DNA of 18,737 nucleotides from Chryseobacterium sp. UBA6632. Its GTDB lineage: Bacteria; Bacteroidota; Bacteroidia; Flavobacteriales; Weeksellaceae. Shown here piece by piece: positions 6,759 through 14,707 of the stretch. The DNA lies in assembly GCA_002455915.1 (NCBI GenBank), contig DKLU01000128.1, positions 1 to 18,737 on the forward strand, in the 5' to 3' direction. The notes under the pieces are model-generated. The model ran no database searches. It had not been told where the DNA came from and worked only from the letters and a program-made list of their open reading frames with translations. The position numbers were made by a program, and so were the translations under genes. Within the stretch, counting starts at the first letter, position 1, and the number at the start of each line of letters is the position of its first letter.

Positions 6759-8159
6759 ATGATAAAACTTGCCCTAACTCTTACTCTCGCTTTATCGATA
6801 TCGTTATCGGCACAATACAAACCGTGGACTTCCGCAAAACAACCTTTAAAAGAAATTCAGGCTTTAAAAAAGCAAATCAAAAAACCGGAATTCAGAAAAG
6901 TTGATTACTTAATCACAGATTTCGGAGCAATTGGAGATGGAAAAACTAAAAATACAGAAGCTTTCAAAAAAGCAATTGAAAAATGTAATTCAGAAGGCGG
7001 AGGAAGAGTTGTCGTTCCAAACGGCGTTTTCTTGACAGGAGCTATTTATCTTAAATCTAATGTCAATCTTCATTTAACAGACGGGTCAACCATTTTATTT
7101 AGTCAGGACAGCAAAGACTACCCTATCGTTTTCACACGTTGGGAAGGAATGGAATGTATGAATTATTCATCTTTAATCTATGCTTACGAAGAAGAAAATA
7201 TCGCCGTAACCGGAAAAGGAACTTTAGACGGGAATTCTGACAACGACCATTGGTGGTTCTGGTGTGGTGCAACAAAATATGGTTACAACGAAACTCGCCC
7301 GGGAAGACAAAATCCAGCAAGAGCAAAACTTCACGAATATATGGCACAGAGAAAACCAGCGAGAGAAAGAATTTTCGGGGATGGATGGTATTTGAGACCG
7401 AATTTCGTTCAGCCTTATAAGTCTAAAAACTTTTACATGGCGGATGTTTTGGTTAAAAATTCTCCAATGTGGAATTTGAACCCTGTTTTGTGTGAAAATG
7501 TTTTAATTGAAAGAGTAAAAGTTATCAGTCACGGACCAAACAATGACGGTTTCGACCCTGAAGCTTGTAAAAATGTTTGGATTAAAGATTCATATTTCGA
7601 CACTGGAGACGACTGTATTGCTATCAAATCCGGAAGAGATGAGGATGGAAGAGACATCGGAAGACCTGCTGAAAACCACATCATCGAAAACTGCGAAATG
7701 AAAGACGGTCACGGCGGAGTCGTTATCGGAAGCGAAATTGCAGGCGGTGCTAAAAATATTTATGCTATCGGAAATATAATGGACAGTAAAAATCTTGATC
7801 GTGCGTTGAGAATTAAAACCAGTTCAAGCCGTGGCGGAATCATCGAAAATGTATTTTTCTACAATACAAAAGTGGGTGCTTATAAAGAAGCTGCCGTTCG
7901 TTTCAATATGCATTACGAAAAACCTGGAAATCATATTCCGACGATGAGAAATATTTGGGTTGAAAATTTAACTGTTGATAAAGGCGGAAAATATGCTGTA
8001 TTTTCAGATGCTTACGAATCTTCGCCAGTAACGGATTTTACAATGATTAATGCTAAAATGGTCGGCGTTCAGATTCCTTACAAAGTGGATTATATGAAAA
8101 ATGTGACTTTGAAAAATGTAACTGTTAACGGACAACCATTAACTGAGTTAAAACCATAA
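6759..8159 (+). CDS. Secreted GH28 family glycoside hydrolase (polygalacturonase/rhamnogalacturonan-type)
   Basis: A 466-residue exported enzyme. The signal peptide ends LSISLSAQ (cleavage after about residue 18). The mature protein begins with the pectate-lyase-like entry ITDFGAIGDGKTKNTEAFKKAI (52-73) and continues as a right-handed parallel beta-helix. All four GH28 signature regions are visible: NND (261-263), TGDDCIAIKSG with D284 and D285, DGHGGVVIGSE with H318, and RIK (351-353). D263, D284 and D285 are the expected inverting catalytic aspartates. Members hydrolyse galacturonic acid linkages in pectin, in endo or exo mode; NND instead of NTD is seen in some exo-acting bacterial members. 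It is the first gene of a three-gene secreted cluster. With a deoxysugar-type kinase and lactate dehydrogenase nearby, action on rhamnogalacturonan fragments is plausible. The exact linkage cannot be read from the sequence. Confidence 0.95.
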   Translation: MIKLALTLTLALSISLSAQYKPWTSAKQPLKEIQALKKQIKKPEFRKVDYLITDFGAIGDGKTKNTEAFKKAIEKCNSEGGGRVVVPNGVFLTGAIYLKSNVNLHLTDGSTILFSQDSKDYPIVFTRWEGMECMNYSSLIYAYEEENIAVTGKGTLDGNSDNDHWWFWCGATKYGYNETRPGRQNPARAKLHEYMAQRKPARERIFGDGWYLRPNFVQPYKSKNFYMADVLVKNSPMWNLNPVLCENVLIERVKVISHGPNNDGFDPEACKNVWIKDSYFDTGDDCIAIKSGRDEDGRDIGRPAENHIIENCEMKDGHGGVVIGSEIAGGAKNIYAIGNIMDSKNLDRALRIKTSSSRGGIIENVFFYNTKVGAYKEAAVRFNMHYEKPGNHIPTMRNIWVENLTVDKGGKYAVFSDAYESSPVTDFTMINAKMVGVQIPYKVDYMKNVTLKNVTVNGQPLTELKP

Positions 8160-8174
8160 TTCAGGTTTTGCATA

Positions 8175-8347
8175 ATTGAACACAAAGTACACAATGTTTT
8201 TTCTAATTTATATTGCTTAGAAATACACAAAGCCGCTTCGCTTGTAATAAGATATTTTGAAAAACCTTTTGCTTTTTTAAGCGAAGCGGCTTTGTGAGAC
8301 TAAAATTATTAGATGATTATCAAAACTCTTTGTGAGCTTAGTGTTCA
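8175..8347. repeat. Nested inverted-repeat element in the gap after the GH28 gene
   Basis: Inner arms at 8226-8243 and 8279-8296 are a perfect 18-bp inverted repeat (CACAAAGCCGCTTCGCTT and its complement) around a 35-nt spacer. Outside them, TTGAACACAAAGTACACAA (from about 8177) pairs imperfectly with the stretch ending at about 8347 (TTTGTGAGCTTAGTGTTCAA). The whole gap could fold into one long hairpin. No T-run follows directly. It ends about 48 nt before the next start codon. A related element fills 12073-12215. Confidence 0.75.
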
Positions 8348-8394
8348 AAAGTTCGATGTGACAGAAATGAATACAAAATATTTTAAAAATTAAA

Positions 8395-11300
8395 ATGCGT
8401 AGGAAAACCATTTTAGCCGGATTCATCATTTTATCGACATTTTCACATTCTTTTGCCCAATCAAAACATTGGCAAAATAAAGAGCGTGAACTTCATTATA
8501 AAGAAGACAAAGGCGACTTTTTATTAGTCAATGGAAAATACCGTTTCAATCGGGCTTTGTATGGAGACAATCGTGCATCACGAGTTGAAGCGGGTGATTT
8601 GCCGGAATTTGCATTGTATTTTCCAGGGATGGGCGGAAATCTTCAGTTCGTCATTCAGAAAGGAAATTCCATTAAAAAATTAATTCAGGCTGATAAAATT
8701 GAAACGCGTTACCGACCGGGAACGATGCTGTATAAAATCAAAGACCCGATTCTTGGAAACGGAACTTTGAAATTAATCGTTTTGGCTCAAGCGAAAGAAG
8801 AAGGTTTGGTTTTAAAAATGGAAACGGTCAATATAGATTCTTCAACAAAAATCTATGCAGTTTATGGTGGTGCAAGCGGAACGACTTTCAGCAGAAACGG
8901 CGACATTGGCGCAGATCCGGAATCCGGATTTTATCTGTTTCCTGAATATTGTCTGAATAATCAGTTTCAGATTAATAAAAATCAATTCCAACTCAATTAT
9001 TTAAATAAGAAAAAAGAAAGTCAAATCGTTAGTGGAAGTTTTTCAAACGTTAATTTGTTACAGCAAACTGATGCTCAGACTTTAGAAAAATTGGCTGAGT
9101 TTACTCAAAATAAAACAGATAAATCTCCGATTGTTTACGCTTCCTATTCTTCTCAAAAGCATCCGATTTATATCCAAATTGCAAAAGGGAAATCAGCTAA
9201 AAACTTTTCAGACGAAGATTTAAAAAACATATTTAATGAAGCTGAAAAAGCTCGTTTAATATTAACCAATCGAATTCAGCTCAAAACTCCGGATGCAGAT
9301 TTGAATAATTTCGGAGCCAATTTAGCCGTTGCAGCCGACGGAATTTGGGAAAGCCCGACTTTCCTTCACGGAGCAGTTGCTTGGAGAATGCGACTGAATG
9401 CGTGGCGTGGCGCTTACACAGCAGATGCATTGAGCTGGCACGACAGAGCAAAAGAACATTTTGAAAGTTACGCCAATTCGCAGGTTTTAAAACCTGATTT
9501 TGCACCGGTTGAAATGGATACAATGCGGCATCTTGCACGTCACGAAGAGAAAATGGGAACTTCTGTTTTTTCAAGCGGATATATTTCGAGAAATCCGAAT
9601 GACAATACCAAACCACATCATTACGATATGAATCTGGTGTTTTTTGACCAGCTTTTTTCGCATTTCAATTACACGGGAGACAAAGAATTTCTGAAGAAAA
9701 TGTGGCCCACAATGGTTCGTCATATGGATTGGGAAAAACGAAATTTTAAACGTGGCGATTTGTACGATGCTTATGCAGCGATTTGGGCGAGTGATGCACT
9801 TCAATATTCAGGTGGAAAAGTGACGCATACTTCTGCTTATAATTACAGAGCCAACCGTGAAATGGCAAAACTGGCAAAAATTATTGGCGAAAATCCGCAA
9901 CCTTACGAACAAGAAGCTGATGCGATTTTAAAGGCAATGAAAAACGAACTTTGGATTAAAAACAAAGGCTATTTTTCTGAATTTAAAGATGCTTTGGGTA
10001 ATCAAATCGTTCACGACAAACCGGGAATCTGGTCGATTTATCACGTTTCCGATGCGTTTATTTTAAATGAATTTGAGGATTATCAGAATTTACAATACAT
10101 CAACAATCACACTCCGAAAATCCCGATTACGGTAAAGGGTGTGGACAATAAAGACTATTTTACATTAGCAACAACCAATTGGCAACCTTACGACTGGTCG
10201 ATTAACAATGTCGCTTTGGCGGAAAATTTACAGACCGCTTTGGCGTATTGGCAAGCCGGAAGAAATGAAGATGCCTACCAACTTTGGAAAGGAAATTTGG
10301 TAGAATCGATGTATTATGGCATCAGTCCAGGGAATTTTGAACAGCTTTCTCATTACGATGCGTTTCGTGGAGAGTTATACCGAGATTTTGCTGACCCGAT
10401 TGGTGTGGCTTCAAGAACTTTGACAGAAGGACTTTTTGGAGTTTATCCTAATTTATTGGAAAATAAAATCGTCATCAAACCAGGATTTCCGAAAGACTGG
10501 AATTCTTCCGAGTTGAGACTTCCGGATTGGGATTATGAGTTTAAAAGAACTTCTAAGAAAACTGAATATTTATTTAAATCAAAATATCAGAATCCTGTTT
10601 CTTTGGAAATGCAGATTCCGGTAAATTATTCCAATATCAAATCGGTACAAGTGAATGGTAAAAAAGTGGATTGGAAGATTAAACCTAATTCTATTTTACA
10701 GCCAATCATCCAGTTTGAAACGCCGAAAGGAAAAGATTTTAAAATTGAAATCAATTTTTCCGGAGAAGAATTGAAAAACGAACAAACTGATTTCACTAAT
10801 TATATTTCTGAAAATTTTCAGTTAAATTTTGATTCAAAAAAGAAAATAAAAAAGGTTTACGATCCGCAAGGACTCATTAAGAATTCCCCTCCTCTGGAGG
10901 GGTGGATTCGACCAAAGGGAGAAGACGGGGTGGTTAAAAATGATTTCAATTTAATTCAAGAAGAAAGAAAAGGAACTTTTTTCGTTCAAGTTGAGCAAAA
11001 CGGAATAACTTGGTGGCAACCTGTGAATGTGGATATTCGTTTTCCTTTGGAAACAAAATGGGTGAATAAAAAATTGCAGATTCAATCCAAATCTTCGAAT
11101 GTAATTAATGGAAAATTGACTGTTAATGGTTTAAATAAAGTTTTTTCAGTTCAAGAAAATCAAAATACATCAATTGAAATTCCTTCAAATTATTTGAGCA
11201 AAGGAACAAATTCTGTCGAACTTGAATACAACGGAATCAAACAAAATATAGAAATCACAGATTGGGAAATTGAAAATCAGGGTGAATTTAATAATGTTTC

Positions 11301-12003
11301 ATTAAGTTCAAAATACAATGAAAAAGTAACAGAAATATTCAATCAAAAATATCTTTCGCCAAGATTAAATGTTCCAACATTACAACTTCCGTGGCAGGGA
11401 ATCGGGAATTGGTGTTATCCGTTAATCACAGCTCAAATCGATGATTCAGGATTAATGAATAAAAGAAAAAATGATAAAGTCGATTTCCTTGGAATTCCTT
11501 TTTTAATTGACAAATCAGATAAAAATATTGCCTTTGCAAGTCAGTGGGATAATTATCCTGATTCTATTGAAATCCCTTTGAATGGAAAAGGAAAGAAAAT
11601 TTATTTTTTAATGGCTGGTTCTACCAATCCGATGCAATCTCAGATTGTAAATGGAACAATTACGGTTCAATATGTTGATGGTTCAACTTCTGAATTGGAA
11701 TTGAAAAATCCAGTGAATTGGTGGCCGATTGAGCAGGATTTGTTTGATGATAATTTTGCTTTTGAAATTCCGGATGATAAAATTCCGTATCGGGTTCAAT
11801 TGAAAACAGGCGAATTATATAAAGGCGGAAGTTTAAGTAAATATTCCAGCATTAAAGGATTTACAGACCGTCAGATTGATGGTGGAGCTGCAACGATTCT
11901 TGATTTGCCGATTGACCAAAATAAAGAATTAAAATCGATAAAATTAACAGCCGTGAGCAATGATGTGGTGATTGGGATGATGAGTGCGACTGTTTTGAAA
12001 TAA
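8395..12003 (+). CDS. Large secreted DUF4450-like protein, probable (alpha/alpha)6-barrel glycosidase
   Basis: A 1202-residue exported protein with a signal peptide ending FSHSFAQ. The first part (about 25-290) looks like a beta-sandwich and resembles DUF4450 of Bacteroidota polysaccharide-utilisation proteins; I assign this from memory. The middle (about 295-690) has the aromatic, helix-rich look of an (alpha/alpha)6 toroid, e.g. WRMRLNAWRGAYTADALSWH and later TTNWQPYDWSINNVALAENL. It ends with NKIVIKPGFPKDW, like the barrel-to-sandwich junction of GH78-type enzymes. Residues 790-1202 look like further beta-rich domains, one ending GKKIYFLMAGSTNPMQSQ...VQYVDG. A short GC-rich insert at residues 830-849 is described separately. 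The gene sits between GH28 and another barrel protein in the same orientation, so action on pectin side chains or backbone is likely. The bond and catalytic residues are not identified. Confidence 0.85.
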   Translation: MRRKTILAGFIILSTFSHSFAQSKHWQNKERELHYKEDKGDFLLVNGKYRFNRALYGDNRASRVEAGDLPEFALYFPGMGGNLQFVIQKGNSIKKLIQADKIETRYRPGTMLYKIKDPILGNGTLKLIVLAQAKEEGLVLKMETVNIDSSTKIYAVYGGASGTTFSRNGDIGADPESGFYLFPEYCLNNQFQINKNQFQLNYLNKKKESQIVSGSFSNVNLLQQTDAQTLEKLAEFTQNKTDKSPIVYASYSSQKHPIYIQIAKGKSAKNFSDEDLKNIFNEAEKARLILTNRIQLKTPDADLNNFGANLAVAADGIWESPTFLHGAVAWRMRLNAWRGAYTADALSWHDRAKEHFESYANSQVLKPDFAPVEMDTMRHLARHEEKMGTSVFSSGYISRNPNDNTKPHHYDMNLVFFDQLFSHFNYTGDKEFLKKMWPTMVRHMDWEKRNFKRGDLYDAYAAIWASDALQYSGGKVTHTSAYNYRANREMAKLAKIIGENPQPYEQEADAILKAMKNELWIKNKGYFSEFKDALGNQIVHDKPGIWSIYHVSDAFILNEFEDYQNLQYINNHTPKIPITVKGVDNKDYFTLATTNWQPYDWSINNVALAENLQTALAYWQAGRNEDAYQLWKGNLVESMYYGISPGNFEQLSHYDAFRGELYRDFADPIGVASRTLTEGLFGVYPNLLENKIVIKPGFPKDWNSSELRLPDWDYEFKRTSKKTEYLFKSKYQNPVSLEMQIPVNYSNIKSVQVNGKKVDWKIKPNSILQPIIQFETPKGKDFKIEINFSGEELKNEQTDFTNYISENFQLNFDSKKKIKKVYDPQGLIKNSPPLEGWIRPKGEDGVVKNDFNLIQEERKGTFFVQVEQNGITWWQPVNVDIRFPLETKWVNKKLQIQSKSSNVINGKLTVNGLNKVFSVQENQNTSIEIPSNYLSKGTNSVELEYNGIKQNIEITDWEIENQGEFNNVSLSSKYNEKVTEIFNQKYLSPRLNVPTLQLPWQGIGNWCYPLITAQIDDSGLMNKRKNDKVDFLGIPFLIDKSDKNIAFASQWDNYPDSIEIPLNGKGKKIYFLMAGSTNPMQSQIVNGTITVQYVDGSTSELELKNPVNWWPIEQDLFDDNFAFEIPDDKIPYRVQLKTGELYKGGSLSKYSSIKGFTDRQIDGGAATILDLPIDQNKELKSIKLTAVSNDVVIGMMSATVLK
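10884..10936 (+). repeat. GC-rich palindromic repeat element inserted in frame within a gene
   Basis: CCCCTCC (10886-10892) and GGAGGGG (10896-10902) form a perfect 7-bp hairpin with a 3-nt loop, and GGGGTGG occurs twice (10899 and 10927). The segment is far more GC-rich than its surroundings. It encodes SPPLEGWIRPKGEDGVVK in residues 831-848 of the 1202-residue protein without breaking the frame. It looks like the short palindromic repeats that I recall being dispersed between genes in Chryseobacterium and Flavobacterium genomes. Copy number must be checked genome-wide. Confidence 0.65.
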
Positions 12004-12072
12004 TTAATGCCACGAATTCACGAATTTTTATTCAATTATTCATGTATTCGAGGCTGATGAAAAATAAATAAA

Positions 12073-12215
12073 TGATTTAACCGCAAAAGGTTCAAAAGAA
12101 ATGTTTGAAAATAAGAAATTCAAAAGTTTACAAAATGTATGGTTTATATTCTCGTTTTGCCAGCTTTTGAATAGCTAAATAATAAGAGAAATCTTTTGCC
12201 TCTTTTGTGGTTAAA
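12073..12215. repeat. Imperfect palindromic element between the two barrel-protein genes
   Basis: TTTAACCGCAAAAGGTTC (from about 12076) pairs imperfectly with the segment ending TTTTGTGGTTAAA at about 12215. Inside, ATTCAAAAG (about 12118-12126) pairs with CTTTTGAAT (about 12166-12174). The arm style (AACCnCAAAAG... / ...CTTTTGTGGTT) resembles the element at 8175-8347, and it also ends shortly before the next start codon (about 20 nt). No clear promoter or T-run was found in this 232-nt gap. Confidence 0.6.
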
Positions 12216-12235
12216 AACAAAAAATAAATTTAAAA

Positions 12236-14371
12236 ATGAAGAAAATTGCAATATATCTGAGTCTTTTCTGCATCGGATTTTCATCCTTGAATGCTCAGAA
12301 AATCGACCGTAAAAAAGTCGTTCAGCGACATAATATTGTTAATGTAAAAGCAGATACCCTATCAACTTTAACGGTTGGTAACGGGAAATTTGCTTACACG
12401 GTTGACATTACCGGAATGCAGTCGTTCCCTGAATATTACAAAAACGGAGTTTCTTTGGGAACTCAGTCAGAATGGGGCTGGAACAGTTTTCCGAATACTG
12501 AAAATTTCAAATTTGAGGAAACTTTAAAGCCTTACGATTTCAATAATGACGGTCGAAAAGCGTTGTATAGTGTTCAAATTAAAGAACCGGAACGCAACAA
12601 AAAGGCAGTTGAATATTTCAGAGTCAATCAACATCGCCTGCAACTCGGAAATGTCGGGATTGAACTGATTAAAAAGAACGGACAAAAAGCACAGGTTTCA
12701 GATATTCAAGACATCAATCAGAAAATTGATTTGTGGACAGGAATTATTACGAGTGAATTTACTTTAGAAGGAACTCCTGTAAAAGTCTGGACTGCTTCTT
12801 TCCAAAATGCAGATAAAATCGGGGTTAAAATTGAGTCTGATTTAATTTCTCAAAAAAGATTAAAGGTTTTCGCAAAATATCCTTATCCGAGCGGACAGTT
12901 TTTGGATGAAGCCGCTTTTTACGGAAATGCTGATAAACATTCTACAAAAATCATTTCTTCAAATTCAACTCAGGGATTGATTGAGCATAAATTACAGACT
13001 GCAGATTATTTCACACAATTGTATTTTACGGAAGGAAAATTAAGCGAATCCGGAAAGCATCAATTCGTTTTCGAACCATCTTCGAAAAGTAAAAATTTAG
13101 AATTGACGGTTGAATTTTCAGAAAAGAATCAAAAAACTTCAAAAAGCTTATTCGCTGATGCTGAAAAAGAAAGTACTTCAGGATGGAAAAACTTCTGGGA
13201 AAGTGGTGCAGCCGTTGATTTTGAAGGAAGTACCGATAAAAGAGCCAATGAACTGGAGCGCAGAATTGTGTTATCTGAATATTTAACGAAAGTTCAGTGC
13301 GGAGGAAGCAATCCGCCGCAGGAAACAGGTTTGACATTCAACAGCTGGTACGGAAAACCACACACAGAAATGCATTGGTGGCACGGTGTTCATTACGCTT
13401 TGTGGGGAAGACCGGAGATTTTGGAAAAACAATTAGATTATTATTTCAGGTCGTTTGAAAAAGCTAAAAAATTAGCGGAAAGACAAGGCTACAAAGGCGT
13501 TCGCTGGATTAAAATGTCGGATAATGAAGGAAACGAAAGTCCGTCTTCTGTGGCTGCATTCTTAATTTGGGAGCAACCTCATTTGATTTATATGACTGAA
13601 CTTTTATACCGTCATAACAAAGACAAAAAAGTTTTAGAAAAATATAAAGATTTGGTTTACGCAACAGCTGAATTTATGGCTGATTTTGCAACGTATGACA
13701 AAGAAAAAAACCGCTATAATTTAGGAAAAGGCGTAATTCCTGCGCAGGAAGTTTTCCCTGCGAAAGATACTTTTAACCCGACTTATGAGGTGGCATATTG
13801 GGATTGGGCGCTAAAAGTTGCGCAACAATGGAAAGAAAGATTGGGTGAATCGAGAGATAAAAAATGGGATGAGGTGATTACGAAATTGGCTCCGCTTCCG
13901 GTTCAGGATGGAGTTTATTTATCGACGGAATCAGCGAAAGATTCTTTCACATTCCCAAAATGGATGACCGACCACCCTGCTGTTTTAGGAGCATTAGGAA
14001 TGGTTCCTGAATCTCCAAAATTGGATAAAAAGATAATGAAAAATACGCTCGACATCGTTTGGGAAAGATGGAATTGGAGTCACACGTGGGGTTGGGATTT
14101 CCCGATGACAGCAATGACAGCAGCAAGATTAAATCTGCCGAATAAAGCGCTGGATGCTTTACTTATGGATATTCAGACCAATACATATCTTAAAAATGGT
14201 CATAATTTCCAGGATGGACGTTTGAGAATTTATCTTCCTGGAAACGGCGGTGTTTTAACAACTGTTGCCATGATGTTGGAAGGTTGGGATAATTCGACAG
14301 GACAATATCCGGGCTTTCCGAAAGACGGAACATGGAAAATAAAAGCCGAAGGTTTTAAAAAGATGCCTTAA
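12236..14371 (+). CDS. Secreted six-hairpin (alpha/alpha)6-barrel glycosidase-like protein (GH65/GH95-like architecture)
   Basis: A 711-residue exported protein; the signal peptide ends FSSLNAQ. Residues about 35-300 look like an N-terminal beta-sandwich (TLTVGNGKFAYTVDITGMQSF near the start). A helical linker follows, then a toroidal barrel at about 335-690. Landmarks are TGLTFNSWYGKPHTEMHWWHG (364-384), YKGVRWIKMSDNEGNE (419-434), IPAQEVFPAKDTFNPTYEVA (501-520) and PGNGGVLTTVAMMLEGW (668-684). Order and spacing recall clan GH-L/GH95 enzymes, where the third landmark region holds or adjoins the catalytic acid. Here E505 and D511 are only candidates. I do not recognise a characterised family. 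It is the last gene of the plus-strand secreted cluster and is followed by a terminator. A role in trimming pectin-derived oligosaccharides is inferred from context only. Confidence 0.8.
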   Translation: MKKIAIYLSLFCIGFSSLNAQKIDRKKVVQRHNIVNVKADTLSTLTVGNGKFAYTVDITGMQSFPEYYKNGVSLGTQSEWGWNSFPNTENFKFEETLKPYDFNNDGRKALYSVQIKEPERNKKAVEYFRVNQHRLQLGNVGIELIKKNGQKAQVSDIQDINQKIDLWTGIITSEFTLEGTPVKVWTASFQNADKIGVKIESDLISQKRLKVFAKYPYPSGQFLDEAAFYGNADKHSTKIISSNSTQGLIEHKLQTADYFTQLYFTEGKLSESGKHQFVFEPSSKSKNLELTVEFSEKNQKTSKSLFADAEKESTSGWKNFWESGAAVDFEGSTDKRANELERRIVLSEYLTKVQCGGSNPPQETGLTFNSWYGKPHTEMHWWHGVHYALWGRPEILEKQLDYYFRSFEKAKKLAERQGYKGVRWIKMSDNEGNESPSSVAAFLIWEQPHLIYMTELLYRHNKDKKVLEKYKDLVYATAEFMADFATYDKEKNRYNLGKGVIPAQEVFPAKDTFNPTYEVAYWDWALKVAQQWKERLGESRDKKWDEVITKLAPLPVQDGVYLSTESAKDSFTFPKWMTDHPAVLGALGMVPESPKLDKKIMKNTLDIVWERWNWSHTWGWDFPMTAMTAARLNLPNKALDALLMDIQTNTYLKNGHNFQDGRLRIYLPGNGGVLTTVAMMLEGWDNSTGQYPGFPKDGTWKIKAEGFKKMP

Positions 14372-14393
14372 AAATTTCACATTCATATAGCTG

Positions 14394-14425
14394 AAGTCTG
14401 TTCTTACAAAGAGCAGGCTTTTTTA
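14394..14425 (+). terminator. Intrinsic terminator ending the secreted-enzyme cluster
   Basis: AAGTCTGTTCT (14394-14404) pairs with AGAGCAGGCTT (14410-14420), 11 bp with two G-U pairs and a 5-nt loop, followed by TTTTATTT. It lies 23 nt after the stop codon of the 711-residue gene on the same strand. Confidence 0.8.
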
Positions 14426-14449
14426 TTTAAAGTATGATACTCGAAGATC

Positions 14450-14485
14450 AAGGTTAAGATTAAGGTTAACGTAAAGGTTAAAATT
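14450..14485. repeat. Three 12-bp tandem repeats upstream of the GntR-type gene
   Basis: AAGGTTAA occurs at 14450, 14462 and 14474, exactly 12 bp apart (units AAGGTTAAGATT, AAGGTTAACGTA, AAGGTTAAAATT). The 9-mer AGGTTAACG of the second unit (14463-14471) recurs inverted as CGTTAACCT at 14647-14655, about 53 nt before the regulator's ATG. Sites spaced near one helical turn could bind a regulator, possibly the GntR protein itself. Apart from this, the terminator and a small TTAGTT/AACTAA palindrome (14666-14683), the 336-nt gap is AT-rich with nothing clear. Confidence 0.4.
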
Positions 14486-14646
14486 GGTCATTATTTTAAA
14501 GTTATGTATAATTTCCGGGGATTTTGAGAATTTAAACGTACATCAGGTAATAAATACAATTATTTAAAAATCAACCATTTAAATTAATTTCCAAAATTAA
14601 ACATGACGAATATCATTTATTGTAAATTTTTGTATCTTTTCTGAAC

Positions 14647-14683
14647 CGTTAACCTCTTTATTACATTAGTTTTTTTTAACTAA
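14647..14683. promoter_or_regulatory. Candidate operator region of the GntR-type gene
   Basis: CGTTAACCT (14647-14655, with palindromic core GTTAAC) and the inverted repeat TTAGTT-N6-AACTAA (14666-14683) lie 25-61 nt before the ATG at 14708. The first is the inverted copy of a 9-mer in the upstream tandem repeats. Autoregulation is a reasonable guess and is not demonstrated. Confidence 0.35.
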
Positions 14684-14707
14684 AATAATCCTTTGTACCG
14701 AAAAGCC

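Noticed and set aside
8175..8347. Inverted repeats in the gap as the ends of an insertion sequence
   Set aside because: There is no transposase frame between the arms, and the spacer is only 35 nt.
14603..14644. 13-codon ATG frame upstream of the GntR-type gene as a leader peptide
   Set aside because: It is short, without codon bias suited to attenuation and without an adjacent terminator hairpin.
14693..14707. TTG at 14693 as the start of the GntR-type gene
   Set aside because: An ATG five codons downstream leaves the DNA-binding domain complete, and a TTG start has no support from a ribosome binding site.
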